Shown: piece by piece, positions 34,006 to 41,705 of the stretch
Position numbering within the stretch: the first letter of the stretch is position 1
Layout: every line of letters begins with the position of its first letter
Source: Clavibacter sp. B3I6
GTDB taxonomy: Bacteria > Actinomycetota > Actinomycetes > Actinomycetales > Microbacteriaceae
DNA length: 64,000 bases
Direction: 5' to 3'
NCBI RefSeq assembly: GCF_030816895.1
Contig: NZ_JAUSYL010000001.1
Span: 1,178,001-1,242,000 of the forward strand
Translations under genes and position numbers: made by a program
Notes under the pieces: generated by a model
What the model was told of the DNA's origin: nothing
The model's database searches: none
The model's input: only the letters and a program-made list of their open reading frames with translations

Positions 34006-34699
34006 CGCCGCCGTCCTGGTCCAGCCCCGGGAGGATGCCGTCCTCCACCGCGCGGCGGAGGAGGTCGACCTTGGTGGGCGCCGGTCGGCCGACCTCCACG
34101 TACTTCACGCGGATCCGGTCGAGGTACTCGCGGGCCGTGCTGTTCGCGATGCCGAGCTGCTGCGCGACGAGCTTGAGCGGCAGGCCGGACGCGTACAGGT
34201 GGAGCACGTCGCGCTCCCGGCGGCCGAGCTGGGCCTTGGCGAAGTCGCGGTCGGCGTCGATGGCGGTGGCCCACTCGAGGTTGTTGAGGACGTCGCCGCG
34301 GGCGACGGTGGCCACGGCCGCCATGACGGTCTGCGTGGCGGACGACTTCGGGATGACGCCCGCGGCGCCTGCGGCGAGCGCCTCGCGGACGCTGGCGACG
34401 CGGTCGGCGATGCTGTGGACGAGCACCGCGGCGCCCGTGCCCTGCGCTGCCTTGACGTTGTCGGTGACGGACGAGCCGTCGCCGAGCGAGAGGTCGAGGA
34501 CGACGACGTCGCACTCGCGGCCGACGAGGCCCTCGACGAGCTCGCGGGCGTTCGCGGCGGCGAGGATGAACTCGTACCCGGCGTCGATGCACGCGGCCTT
34601 GAGGCCGAGGCGCACCGACTCGTGGTCGTCGACCACGGCCACGCGGACGGGCGGTCGGGCCTCGGCTGCCGGATCGGATCCCTGCGTGGTCTCGGTCAT
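33995..34699 (-). CDS. response regulator, NarL/FixJ family
   Basis: The 234-residue product has a receiver domain with AVVDDHESVRLGLKAA (acidic pocket), phospho-acceptor D69 in CDVVVLDLSLGDGSS and K118 in GVIPKS, then a DNA-binding domain LGRRERDVLHLYASGLPLKL, with A-Q-Q-L-G-I-A-N-S-T-A-R-E-Y as recognition region (about 160-215). The STAREYLDRIRVKYVEVGR helix deviates from the usual V-K-x-H-V form of LuxR helices. It leads a three-gene operon with a kinase and a kinase-like protein. Target genes cannot be seen. Confidence 0.92.
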   Translation of the reverse strand: MTETTQGSDPAAEARPPVRVAVVDDHESVRLGLKAACIDAGYEFILAAANARELVEGLVGRECDVVVLDLSLGDGSSVTDNVKAAQGTGAAVLVHSIADRVASVREALAAGAAGVIPKSSATQTVMAAVATVARGDVLNNLEWATAIDADRDFAKAQLGRRERDVLHLYASGLPLKLVAQQLGIANSTAREYLDRIRVKYVEVGRPAPTKVDLLRRAVEDGILPGLDQDGGDAR

Positions 34700-34751
34700 C
34701 CGGATCCCCCTCGTCTCGTGCTGCCGTCGATCGCCGACGGTCCCCTCGCAC

Positions 34752-34757
34752 ACTGTA
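34752..34757 (-). promoter_or_regulatory. candidate -10 box of the two-component operon
   Basis: TACAGT on the minus strand would start a transcript with about 45 nt of leader, and AGGGGG lies shortly before ATG 34699. Confidence 0.5.
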
Positions 34758-34787
34758 TCTCCCGGCGGACCCGCGCCCGGGCGGCGG

Positions 34788-34832
34788 CGCCCCTCCCCCG
34801 GGGCGTCCGACCGCCTCCCGGTCAGGAGGCGG
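34788..34832 (-). terminator. two stem-loops ending the RNA methyltransferase gene
   Basis: CCGCCTCC/GGAGGCGG (34811-34832, 6-nt loop) spans the stop codon of the methyltransferase gene, and CGCCCC/GGGGCG (34788-34805) follows directly on the minus strand. Together they should stop transcription before the response regulator promoter. Confidence 0.55.
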
Positions 34833-36069
34833 CGGGCACCAGCACGGCGACGCTCTCGACGTGGTGTGTGTGCGGGAACAGGTCGAACGAGCGGACGGAC
34901 CGCAGCTCGTAGCCCCGCTCGGCGAAGAGCGCGACGTCGCGGGCGAGCGCCACCGGGTCGCACGCCACGTAGACGACCTGAGCGGGGTGCAGCTCGGCGA
35001 GCGCGTCGACGACGGGCTTCTTGGCGCCCGCGCGCGGCGGGTCGAGCACGACGGTGGCGCCCTGGAGGCGTCGGCGCTCGGCGGGGCTCGCGTCGCGGAC
35101 CAGCTGCTGCAGGTAGCGGTCGACGCGCGCGGTGAGCGACGCGGCGCCCACCCACTCGGCGAGGTTGTCGCCCGCGAACTCGGTGGCGACCTCGTCGCTC
35201 TCGACGCTCGTGATGCGGACGGTGTCGCCGAAGCGGTCGCCCACCGCGGCGGCGAGCAGCCCGACGCCGCCGTAGAGGTCGAGGTTCGCGGCGCGCGGGT
35301 CGAACAGGGCCTCGTCGATGGAGGACTGGACGGCGTCGTAGAGCGTCTCGGCCGCGCGGCGGTGCACCTGCCAGAAGCCGCCCGCCTCGAGCCGGAACTC
35401 GCGGTCGCGGACGCGCTCCGTGATCGTGTCGCGGCGCTGCGGCTTGCCGTCGATGAGGAGCATGCGCACGTGGCCGTCGGCGGGCGCGACCAGGTCGATG
35501 CCCTCGACGCCCGGGAAGCGCTGGCCGAAAGGCGCGGCGCCGTTGACGCCGGCGGTGGCGAGGGGCAGCGACTCGACGGGGATCACGCGGTGCGAGCGGG
35601 AGGCGTACGGGCCGACGAGCCCGTCGTCGCCGACGTGGAGACTGACGCGGGTGCGCCAGCCGAGGCCGTCCGCCTCGTCGTCGCCGGGGAGCGCCTGGAC
35701 CTCGACCTCGCGGTCGACGCGCGCCATGCGGGACAGCGAGTCGACGACGACCTGCCGCTTGAGCTCGCGCTGATGCGCCAGGTCGATGTGGCCGAGCTCG
35801 GCGCCGCCGACGCGGTCCTCCGGGGCGCGGTCGACGGAGGCCTCGGCCCACACGTGCGGCCGGCGGTGCGGCGACGCGTCGATGACCTCGACCGTGTCGG
35901 CGCGCCAGAACGACTTCTTCTGGTCGTCCGTGATGCGCGCGCGCACCCGCTCGCCGGGGATCGCGTCCGAGACGAAGATCACCCGGCCGTCGTGCCGCGC
36001 CACGGAGACTCCCCCGTGCGCGATGTTGGTCACGTCCACCTCGACCTCGCGGCCCACCTGCTCACCCAT
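34822..36069 (-). CDS. TrmA/RlmD-family RNA uracil-C5 methyltransferase lacking the Fe-S cysteines
   Basis: The 415-residue product has an N-terminal TRAM-like domain (VEVDVTNIAHGGVSVARHDG), a SAM-binding core with LDLYGGVGLLAAAVGDRFG, TVVLDPPRAGAKKPV (DPPRxG) and the catalytic cysteine region VVYVACDPVALARD, closing with DLFPHTHHVESVAVL. It methylates uracil C5 in rRNA or tRNA. Where many RlmD/RlmC proteins have a C-x-x-C-G-G-C Fe-S cluster motif, this one reads EDRVGGAELGHI, with no cysteine, so it is a cluster-free member. The -10-like CAGGGT lies 6 nt before ATG 36069. Specific target base cannot be assigned. Confidence 0.88.
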   Translation of the reverse strand: MGEQVGREVEVDVTNIAHGGVSVARHDGRVIFVSDAIPGERVRARITDDQKKSFWRADTVEVIDASPHRRPHVWAEASVDRAPEDRVGGAELGHIDLAHQRELKRQVVVDSLSRMARVDREVEVQALPGDDEADGLGWRTRVSLHVGDDGLVGPYASRSHRVIPVESLPLATAGVNGAAPFGQRFPGVEGIDLVAPADGHVRMLLIDGKPQRRDTITERVRDREFRLEAGGFWQVHRRAAETLYDAVQSSIDEALFDPRAANLDLYGGVGLLAAAVGDRFGDTVRITSVESDEVATEFAGDNLAEWVGAASLTARVDRYLQQLVRDASPAERRRLQGATVVLDPPRAGAKKPVVDALAELHPAQVVYVACDPVALARDVALFAERGYELRSVRSFDLFPHTHHVESVAVLVPAAS

Positions 36070-36142
36070 CCCGCAACCCTGACACACGCGGGGGCGGCCG
36101 GGGGACGCGCGCATCCGCCGACGCGCGTGCCACCATGGCCGC

Positions 36143-36815
36143 GTGACCACGCGCCTCCACCTCGCCTCCACGTCCCCCGCCCGCCTGGCCCTCCTGCGAT
36201 CCGCGGGCATCGAGCCCGTCGTGCTCCCCTCCGACGTCGACGAGCCCGCCGCGGTCGCCGCCGCCGAGGCGCGCCAGGGGCCGCTCGGACCCGAGGACAT
36301 GGTGCAGCTGCTCGCGCGCGCCAAGGCCGAGGCGGTCGTGGGGCAGCTCGTCGCGGGCGCGCCGCTCACGGGCCTCGTGCTCGGCGGCGACTCGGCCTTC
36401 GAGATCGACGGCGTCGTGCACGGCAAGCCGCACACCCCGGAGCGCGCGACGGAGCGCTGGCGGGCGCAGCGGGGCCGGGAGGGCCGGCTGCACTCGGGGC
36501 AACTGGCTGATCGAGGTGGCCGACGGCCGCATCGTGCGCGGCATCGGTCGCGCCGCCGTCGCCGACGTGCGCTTCCGCGCCGACATCACGGACGCCGAGA
36601 TCGACGCCTACGTCGCCACGGGCGAGCCGCTCCTCGTCGCCGGGTCCTTCACCATCGACAGCCTCGGGGCGGCCTTCATCGAGCGGATCCAGGGCGACCC
36701 GAGCACGGTCGTCGGCCTGTCGCTCCCCACCCTGCGCGGTCTCGTCCGCGAGCTGGGCACGGAGTGGACCGACCTGTGGAACCGGCAGGGCGCGGTCGAG
36801 GCGCGCCTGCTCTGA
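36143..36815 (+). pseudogene. maf: Maf-like nucleotide pyrophosphatase, interrupted by a +1 frameshift
   Basis: The first frame (GTG 36143) encodes LHLASTSPARLALLRSAGIE (Maf substrate motif S-x-S-x-x-R), LLARAKAEAV, GGDSAFEIDG and GKPHTPERATERWRAQRG, ending near H-S-G. The second frame continues N-W-L-I-E-V-A-D-G-R through FRADITDAEIDAYVATGEPL, AGSFTIDSLG and GLSLPTLRGL to the stop at 36815. Deleting one G from the GGGG at 36496-36499 restores one protein of about 223 residues, the usual Maf length. Maf proteins hydrolyse non-canonical nucleoside triphosphates. The break is either a real mutation or a base-calling error in the run. Confidence 0.75.
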
Positions 36816-36837
36816 GCGGCGCCGGGGCGAGCGGGCC

Positions 36838-37368
36838 TCAGCCCATCCCGAGGACCTCGATGCGGTCGGCGAGGTAGGCGGCGAGCGCCCGCGTCTCGTG
36901 CGCGGCCGGTCCCCACTGCACGCGCAGCTCGCGGCCGCGCAGGGACAGCGGGCCGGATCCGCGGGCGAGCGACTCCGCGTCGAGCGCGATGGGCTCCCAG
37001 TCGTAGTCGACCGCGTCGCCCTCCGCGAAGGCCCGCACCGCCTGGCGCCTGGCCTCCTTGCGGGCCTCCACGCCGGAGTCGAGGCCCTGCGACCGCGTGG
37101 GCTCGACGGCGCGCGTGATGCTCCCGGTGCGGCGCAGGGATCCGTCGGCCGACAGGAGCAGCACGCCGAGCCGCCACGCGCGCCCCACCGGCACCATCGC
37201 GGGCTGCCGCTTGATGGGCCCGAACGACCGCTTGGCGCGGACCTCGGCGAGCGCCTCGTCGGGCGCGCGGCGCGCCTGCAGCTCGGCGACCGTGCGGGCC
37301 AGGAGGTCGGCGAGCTCGGCCGCCGCCGCTTGCGCGTCGTCGTCGCCGCCGGAGCCGGGTGCCGTCAT
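36838..37368 (-). CDS. conserved hypothetical protein
   Basis: The 176-residue soluble product shows no signal peptide or membrane helix. Visible blocks are DLLARTVAELQARRAPDEAL (helical), RQPAMVPVGRAWRLGVLLLS (strand-like), ITRAVEPTRSQG and LRGRELRVQWGPAAHETRAL. I do not recognise a catalytic motif and assign no function. It is convergent with the maf-like gene (22 bp) and diverges from the acyl-CoA carboxylase alpha gene. A CATGAT box 6 nt before ATG 37368 hints at a leaderless transcript. Confidence 0.75.
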   Translation of the reverse strand: MTAPGSGGDDDAQAAAAELADLLARTVAELQARRAPDEALAEVRAKRSFGPIKRQPAMVPVGRAWRLGVLLLSADGSLRRTGSITRAVEPTRSQGLDSGVEARKEARRQAVRAFAEGDAVDYDWEPIALDAESLARGSGPLSLRGRELRVQWGPAAHETRALAAYLADRIEVLGMG

Positions 37369-37476
37369 CCCCCGATCATGCCAGGGCCGCGCCGCGCGCG
37401 GCCCTTTGTGGACGCGCGTACCCGTCGGGCCCGCATGTCTGTGCCGACCCTCCGAAGGCGGGTGCGATCCAGACCC

Positions 37477-37482
37477 TAGGCT
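37477..37482 (+). promoter_or_regulatory. -10 box of the biotin carboxylase gene, probable leaderless
   Basis: TAGGCT is followed by 8 nt (GGGGTCCC) and ATG 37491. No ribosome site is placed to serve this ATG. Confidence 0.55.
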
Positions 37483-37490
37483 GGGGTCCC

Positions 37491-39260
37491 ATGACGCGTG
37501 TGAACAAGGTCCTCATCGCCAACCGGGGCGAGATCGCCGTCCGCATCATCCGGGCGGCGAGGGATGCGGGGATCGGCTCGGTCGCCGTCTACGCCGACCA
37601 GGACCGCGACGCGCTGCACGTGACGCTCGCCGACGAGGCGTACGCGCTCGACGGGCGGACGAGCGCCGACACCTACCTCGTCATCGCGAAGATCCTCTCG
37701 ATCGCCCGCCGCTCCGGCGCCGACGCGGTGCACCCGGGCTACGGCTTCCTCGCCGAGAACGCGGACTTCGCCCAGCAGGTCATCGACGCCGGGCTCGTCT
37801 GGATCGGGCCCTCGCCGAGCGCCATCGAGCAGCTCGGCGACAAGGTCACCGCGCGGCACGTGGCCGAGCGCGTGGGCGCGCCGCTCGCGCCCGGCACCCT
37901 CAACCCCGTCTCCGGCGCCGACGAGGTCCTCGACTTCGTCGACGTGCACGGCCTCCCCGTCGCCATCAAGGCGGCTTTCGGCGGCGGCGGCCGCGGCCTC
38001 AAGGTCGCCCGCACCCGCGAGGAGGTCCCGGAGCTCTTCGAGTCCGCCACCCGCGAGGCCGTCGCGGCGTTCGGCCGCGGCGAGTGCTTCGTCGAGAAGT
38101 ACCTCGACCGCCCGCGCCACGTCGAGACCCAGTGCCTCGCCGACGCCGCCGGCAACGTCGTCGTGATCTCCACGCGCGACTGCTCCCTCCAGCGCCGCCA
38201 CCAGAAGCTCGTCGAGGAGGCGCCCGCGCCCTTCCTCACCGAGGAGCAGAACGCGCAGCTCTACGCCGCGTCCAAGGCGATCCTCCGCGAGGTCGGCTAC
38301 GTGGGAGCCGGCACGTGCGAGTTCCTCGTCGCGCAGGACGGCACCATCTCCTTCCTCGAGGTGAACACGCGCCTCCAGGTCGAGCACCCCGTCTCCGAGG
38401 AGGTGACGGGCATCGACCTCGTCCGCGAGCAGTTCCGCATCGCCGCGGGCGGCCTCATCGACTACGACGACCCGGCGCCGCGCGGCCACTCGTTCGAGTT
38501 CCGCATCAACGGCGAGGACCCGGGCCGCGGCTTCTTCCCCGCGCCCGGACCCGTGCACGTGTTCCAGGCGCCCGGCGGCCCCGGCGTGCGCGTCGACTCC
38601 GGCGTGCGCGCGGGCGACGAGGTCTCGGGCGCGTTCGACTCCCTGCTCGCGAAGCTCATCGTCACCGGATCCAGCCGGGAGGACGCGCTCGAGCGCTCGC
38701 GCCGGGCGCTCGACGAGTTCGAGGTGCAGGGTCTGCCGACCGTCCTGCCCTTCCACCGCGCGATCGTGCGCGATCCCGCCTTCGCGCCCGCCGACGGCGC
38801 GCCCTTCTCCGTCTACACGCGCTGGATCGAGACCGAGTTCGACAACACCATCGAGCCGTGGTCCGGCGTTCTCGGCGACGCGGCCGAGGCGCCCGCGCGG
38901 CGCACGGTCGTGGTCGAGGTCGGCGGCAAGCGCATCGAGGTGAGCCTCCCCGAGGACCTCGCGCCGGCAGGCGGCGGCGCCGCGACCCGCCGCGGCGCCG
39001 CCGCTCCCGCGCGCCGCACGCAGGGCGGCCCCGTCGACACCTCGGGCGGCGGATCCGTCACCTCGCCCATGCAGGCCACCGTCGTCAAGCTCGCCGTCGA
39101 GGAGGGCCAGCAGGTCGTCAAGGGCGACCTCCTCGTGGTCCTCGAGGCCATGAAGATGGAGCAGCCGCTCACGGCGCACCGCGACGGCGCCGTCACCGGG
39201 CTCGCGGCCGAGGTCGGCCAGACCGTCCCCTCGGGCCACCGCCTGCTCGACATCGTCTGA
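37491..39260 (+). CDS. acyl-CoA carboxylase alpha subunit: biotin carboxylase plus biotin carboxyl carrier domain
   Basis: The 589-residue product has a biotin carboxylase part (NKVLIANRGEIAVRIIRAAR; KAAFGGGGRGLKV ATP-grasp loop; EKYLDRPRHVETQCLAD; FLEVNTRLQVEHPVSEEVTG) and a C-terminal carrier domain with LEAMKMEQ, biotin acceptor K555. Length equals that of AccBC/AccA3-type subunits (about 590). An Ala/Gly-rich linker (about 490-525) joins the two parts. It carboxylates biotin with ATP and bicarbonate and serves the AccD/AccE subunits encoded at 29519-31347; BirA (29411) would load the biotin. Ends at a very strong bidirectional hairpin. Confidence 0.96.
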   Translation: MTRVNKVLIANRGEIAVRIIRAARDAGIGSVAVYADQDRDALHVTLADEAYALDGRTSADTYLVIAKILSIARRSGADAVHPGYGFLAENADFAQQVIDAGLVWIGPSPSAIEQLGDKVTARHVAERVGAPLAPGTLNPVSGADEVLDFVDVHGLPVAIKAAFGGGGRGLKVARTREEVPELFESATREAVAAFGRGECFVEKYLDRPRHVETQCLADAAGNVVVISTRDCSLQRRHQKLVEEAPAPFLTEEQNAQLYAASKAILREVGYVGAGTCEFLVAQDGTISFLEVNTRLQVEHPVSEEVTGIDLVREQFRIAAGGLIDYDDPAPRGHSFEFRINGEDPGRGFFPAPGPVHVFQAPGGPGVRVDSGVRAGDEVSGAFDSLLAKLIVTGSSREDALERSRRALDEFEVQGLPTVLPFHRAIVRDPAFAPADGAPFSVYTRWIETEFDNTIEPWSGVLGDAAEAPARRTVVVEVGGKRIEVSLPEDLAPAGGGAATRRGAAAPARRTQGGPVDTSGGGSVTSPMQATVVKLAVEEGQQVVKGDLLVVLEAMKMEQPLTAHRDGAVTGLAAEVGQTVPSGHRLLDIV

Positions 39261-39271
39261 TCCCTCCGCAC

Positions 39272-39316
39272 CACGCGACGACGGCCGGTCCCCTCGGGGC
39301 CGGCCGTCGTCGCGTG
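39272..39316. terminator. strong bidirectional terminator
   Basis: A perfect 16-bp stem (CACGCGACGACGGCCG at 39272-39287 with its complement at 39301-39316) encloses an inner CCCC/GGGG. It lies between the convergent carboxylase and flavoprotein genes. Confidence 0.88.
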
Positions 39317-39341
39317 CGCGCCGCGCGGGCGGCCGACAGCG

Positions 39342-40781
39342 TCAGAGCACGATGTGCATGGCGCGCGCCGCGTCGGAGATGCTCCCCGAGAGCGACGGGT
39401 AGACCGTGAACGCGCGTGCCACGTCGTCGACCGTGAGCCGGTGCTCGACCGCCAGGGCGAGCGGGAAGATCAGCTCGCTGGCCTTCGGCGCGACGATGAC
39501 GCCGCCGATGACCGTGCCCGAGCCGGTGCGCGCGAACAGCTTCACGAAGCCGTCCTTGACGTTCTGCATCTTGGCGCGGGGGTTCTGCGCGAGCGGCAGC
39601 TTGTAGATGTCGCCCTGCGCGAGCCCCTCCTCGATCTGCTTCTGCGACCAGCCGACGGTCGCGATCTCGGGCTGCGTGAAGATGTTCGACGTCACGTTGC
39701 GCAGCTCGGTCGGGTTCACCGCGTCGCCCATCGCGTGGTAGACCGCCGTGCGGCCCTGCATCGACGCGACCGACGCGAGCGGGAGGAACGTCGTGCAGTC
39801 GCCGGCCGCGTAGACGCTCGGCACCGAGGTGCGGGCGACGCGGTTGACGCGGATGTGGCCGGAGTCGCTGAGCTGCACCCCCGCCTCCTCGAGGCCGATC
39901 CCCGCGGTGTTCGGCACGGAGCCGACCGCCATGAGGCAGTGGCTGCCCTCCACGACGCGGCCGTCGCTGAGGGTCGCGACCACGCCGTCGCCCTGACGGA
40001 CGACCGACTCGGCGCGCGACTTCGAGAGCACGGTCATGCCGTTGCGCGTGAACACGTCCTCGATGACGCGGGCGGCGTCGGCGTCCTCGCCGGGCAGCAC
40101 CTGGTCGCGGGAGGAGATGAGCGTGACCTTCGCGCCGAGCGCCGTGTAGGCCGACGCGAACTCGGCGCCCGTGACTCCGGATCCGACGACGATGAGGTGC
40201 TCGGGGACGGTGTCCATCGTGTAGAGCTGGGTCCACGTGAGGATCCGCTCGCCGTCGGGCTTCGCCGTCTCGAGGATGCGGGGGCTGGAGCCCGTGGAGA
40301 TGACGGTGGTGTCGCAGTCGATCTCGTCGAAGTCGGTGCCGCGGCGGCCGCGGCCGGTGGAGACGACGATGCGGTTCGGCCCGTCGAGCCGGCCCTCGCC
40401 CTGGACGATGCGGACGCCCGCGCGGATGAGGCTGGACTTCATGTCCTCCGACTGCTGGCGCGCGAGCCGCATCAGCCGGTCGTTGACGGCCTGCAGGTTC
40501 ACGACCACCTCGGGCCGGACGGGGCGACGGGATCCCTCGCCGCGGGAGTAGAACTGCACGCCGAGGTCCGCGGCCTCCCCGAGGGCGTTGGTGGCCTCGG
40601 CGGTGGCGATGAGGGTCTTCGACGGGACGACGTCGGTCATGACGGCGGAGCCGCCGATGCCGATGCGCTCCACGAGCGTCACCTCGGCGCCGAGCTGGGC
40701 TCCGGCGATGGCCGCCTCGTATCCGCCCGGGCCCCCTCCGAGAACGGCGATCCTCTGGTTGGCCTCGAACTCGTATCCCAT
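39342..40781 (-). CDS. LpdA-like NAD(P)H flavoprotein reductase (no redox disulfide)
   Basis: The 479-residue product is a class I flavoprotein disulfide-reductase fold: RIAVLGGGPGGYEAAIAGAQ (FAD), VVGSGVTGAEFASAYTALG (NAD), YAAGDCTTFLPLASVAS and a C-terminal dimer domain. Where dihydrolipoamide dehydrogenases have GGTCLNVGC, it reads GIGGSAVMTDVVPSK, so both redox cysteines are missing. That is the hallmark of the mycobacterial LpdA type, which reduces quinones rather than lipoamide. The mutation of the cysteines is directly visible; quinone reductase activity is from family knowledge. GATGAT lies 6 nt before ATG 40781. Confidence 0.85.
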   Translation of the reverse strand: MGYEFEANQRIAVLGGGPGGYEAAIAGAQLGAEVTLVERIGIGGSAVMTDVVPSKTLIATAEATNALGEAADLGVQFYSRGEGSRRPVRPEVVVNLQAVNDRLMRLARQQSEDMKSSLIRAGVRIVQGEGRLDGPNRIVVSTGRGRRGTDFDEIDCDTTVISTGSSPRILETAKPDGERILTWTQLYTMDTVPEHLIVVGSGVTGAEFASAYTALGAKVTLISSRDQVLPGEDADAARVIEDVFTRNGMTVLSKSRAESVVRQGDGVVATLSDGRVVEGSHCLMAVGSVPNTAGIGLEEAGVQLSDSGHIRVNRVARTSVPSVYAAGDCTTFLPLASVASMQGRTAVYHAMGDAVNPTELRNVTSNIFTQPEIATVGWSQKQIEEGLAQGDIYKLPLAQNPRAKMQNVKDGFVKLFARTGSGTVIGGVIVAPKASELIFPLALAVEHRLTVDDVARAFTVYPSLSGSISDAARAMHIVL

Positions 40782-40865
40782 GCGCACATCATCGCGCAGG
40801 CCCGGGCCCCGCGCGAACCCGCGGGCAGCCGCCGTGGTGGCCGGGGCGGCGCCGCTGCGCGCATT

Positions 40866-40871
40866 TAGGAT
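40866..40871 (+). promoter_or_regulatory. -10 box of the nucleoside phosphorylase operon, probable leaderless
   Basis: TAGGAT is followed by CGGGGC and ATG 40878, a 6-nt gap. Confidence 0.6.
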
Positions 40872-40877
40872 CGGGGC

Positions 40878-41705
40878 ATGACCTACAGCAACCCCCTCGA
40901 GTCGCCCGACGCCGATCCGCGGGAGATCGCACGGCAGGCGGCCCGGCAGATCGCCGAGCTGACGGGCGTCGAGCGCCACGACATCGCCCTCACGCTCGGC
41001 AGCGGATGGGGCCGCGCGGCGGACCTCATCGGCGAGACCACCGCGACCATCCCGGCCACCGAGGTCGTCGGCTTCTCGAAGCCCGCGCTCGAGGGCCACG
41101 TCGGCTCGCTGCGGAGCGTCCTGCTGCCCTCCGGCCGCCGCGCCCTCGTCATCGGCGCGCGCACCCACTACTACGAGGGCCACGGCGTCCGCCGGGTCGT
41201 GCACAGCGTGCGGACCGCGGCCGCGACCGGGGCGACGACGATGATCCTCACCAACGGCGCGGGCGGGATCACGGAGCACTGGACGCCGGGGACGCCCGTC
41301 CTCATCAGCGACCACATCAACCTCACCGCGGACTCGCCGCTCGAGGGCGCGACCTTCGTCGACCTCACCGACCTCTACTCCGCGCGGCTCCGCGCCATCG
41401 CCCACGACGTCGAGCCCGACCTCGACGAGGGCGTCTACTGCCAGTTCCGCGGGCCGCACTACGAGACCCCGGCGGAGGTGCGGATGGCGCGGGCCATCGG
41501 CGGCGACATCGTCGGCATGTCGACCGCGCTCGAGGCCATCGCGGCGCGCGAGGCCGGCATGGAGGTGCTCGGCATGTCGCTCATCACGAACCTGGCCGCC
41601 GGGATCCAGCAGACGCCCCTCAGCCACGAGGAGGTCATCGAGGCCGGTCGCGCCGCCGAGGGCCGCATCGGCGGCATGCTCGCCCGCATCGTGGGCGCCC
41701 TGTGA
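40878..41705 (+). CDS. punA: purine nucleoside phosphorylase
   Basis: The 275-residue product is a trimeric-type PNP. It has LTLGSGWGRAADLIG (phosphate loop), GARTHYYEGHGVRRVVHSVR, LTNGAGGITEHWTPG, DHINLT and GPHYETPAEVRMARAIGGD, then GMSTALEAIAAREAGMEVLG. It splits purine nucleosides into base and ribose-1-phosphate (or deoxyribose-1-phosphate). The next gene, a phosphohexomutase-family protein, overlaps its stop (GTGA) and may turn the released sugar phosphate into the 5-phosphate. Confidence 0.94.
   Translation: MTYSNPLESPDADPREIARQAARQIAELTGVERHDIALTLGSGWGRAADLIGETTATIPATEVVGFSKPALEGHVGSLRSVLLPSGRRALVIGARTHYYEGHGVRRVVHSVRTAAATGATTMILTNGAGGITEHWTPGTPVLISDHINLTADSPLEGATFVDLTDLYSARLRAIAHDVEPDLDEGVYCQFRGPHYETPAEVRMARAIGGDIVGMSTALEAIAAREAGMEVLGMSLITNLAAGIQQTPLSHEEVIEAGRAAEGRIGGMLARIVGAL

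Noticed and set aside
39342..40781. Assignment as dihydrolipoamide dehydrogenase
   Set aside because: Both redox cysteines are absent (GIGGSAVMTDVVPSK), so lipoamide reduction is not expected; LpdA-like quinone reductase fits better.
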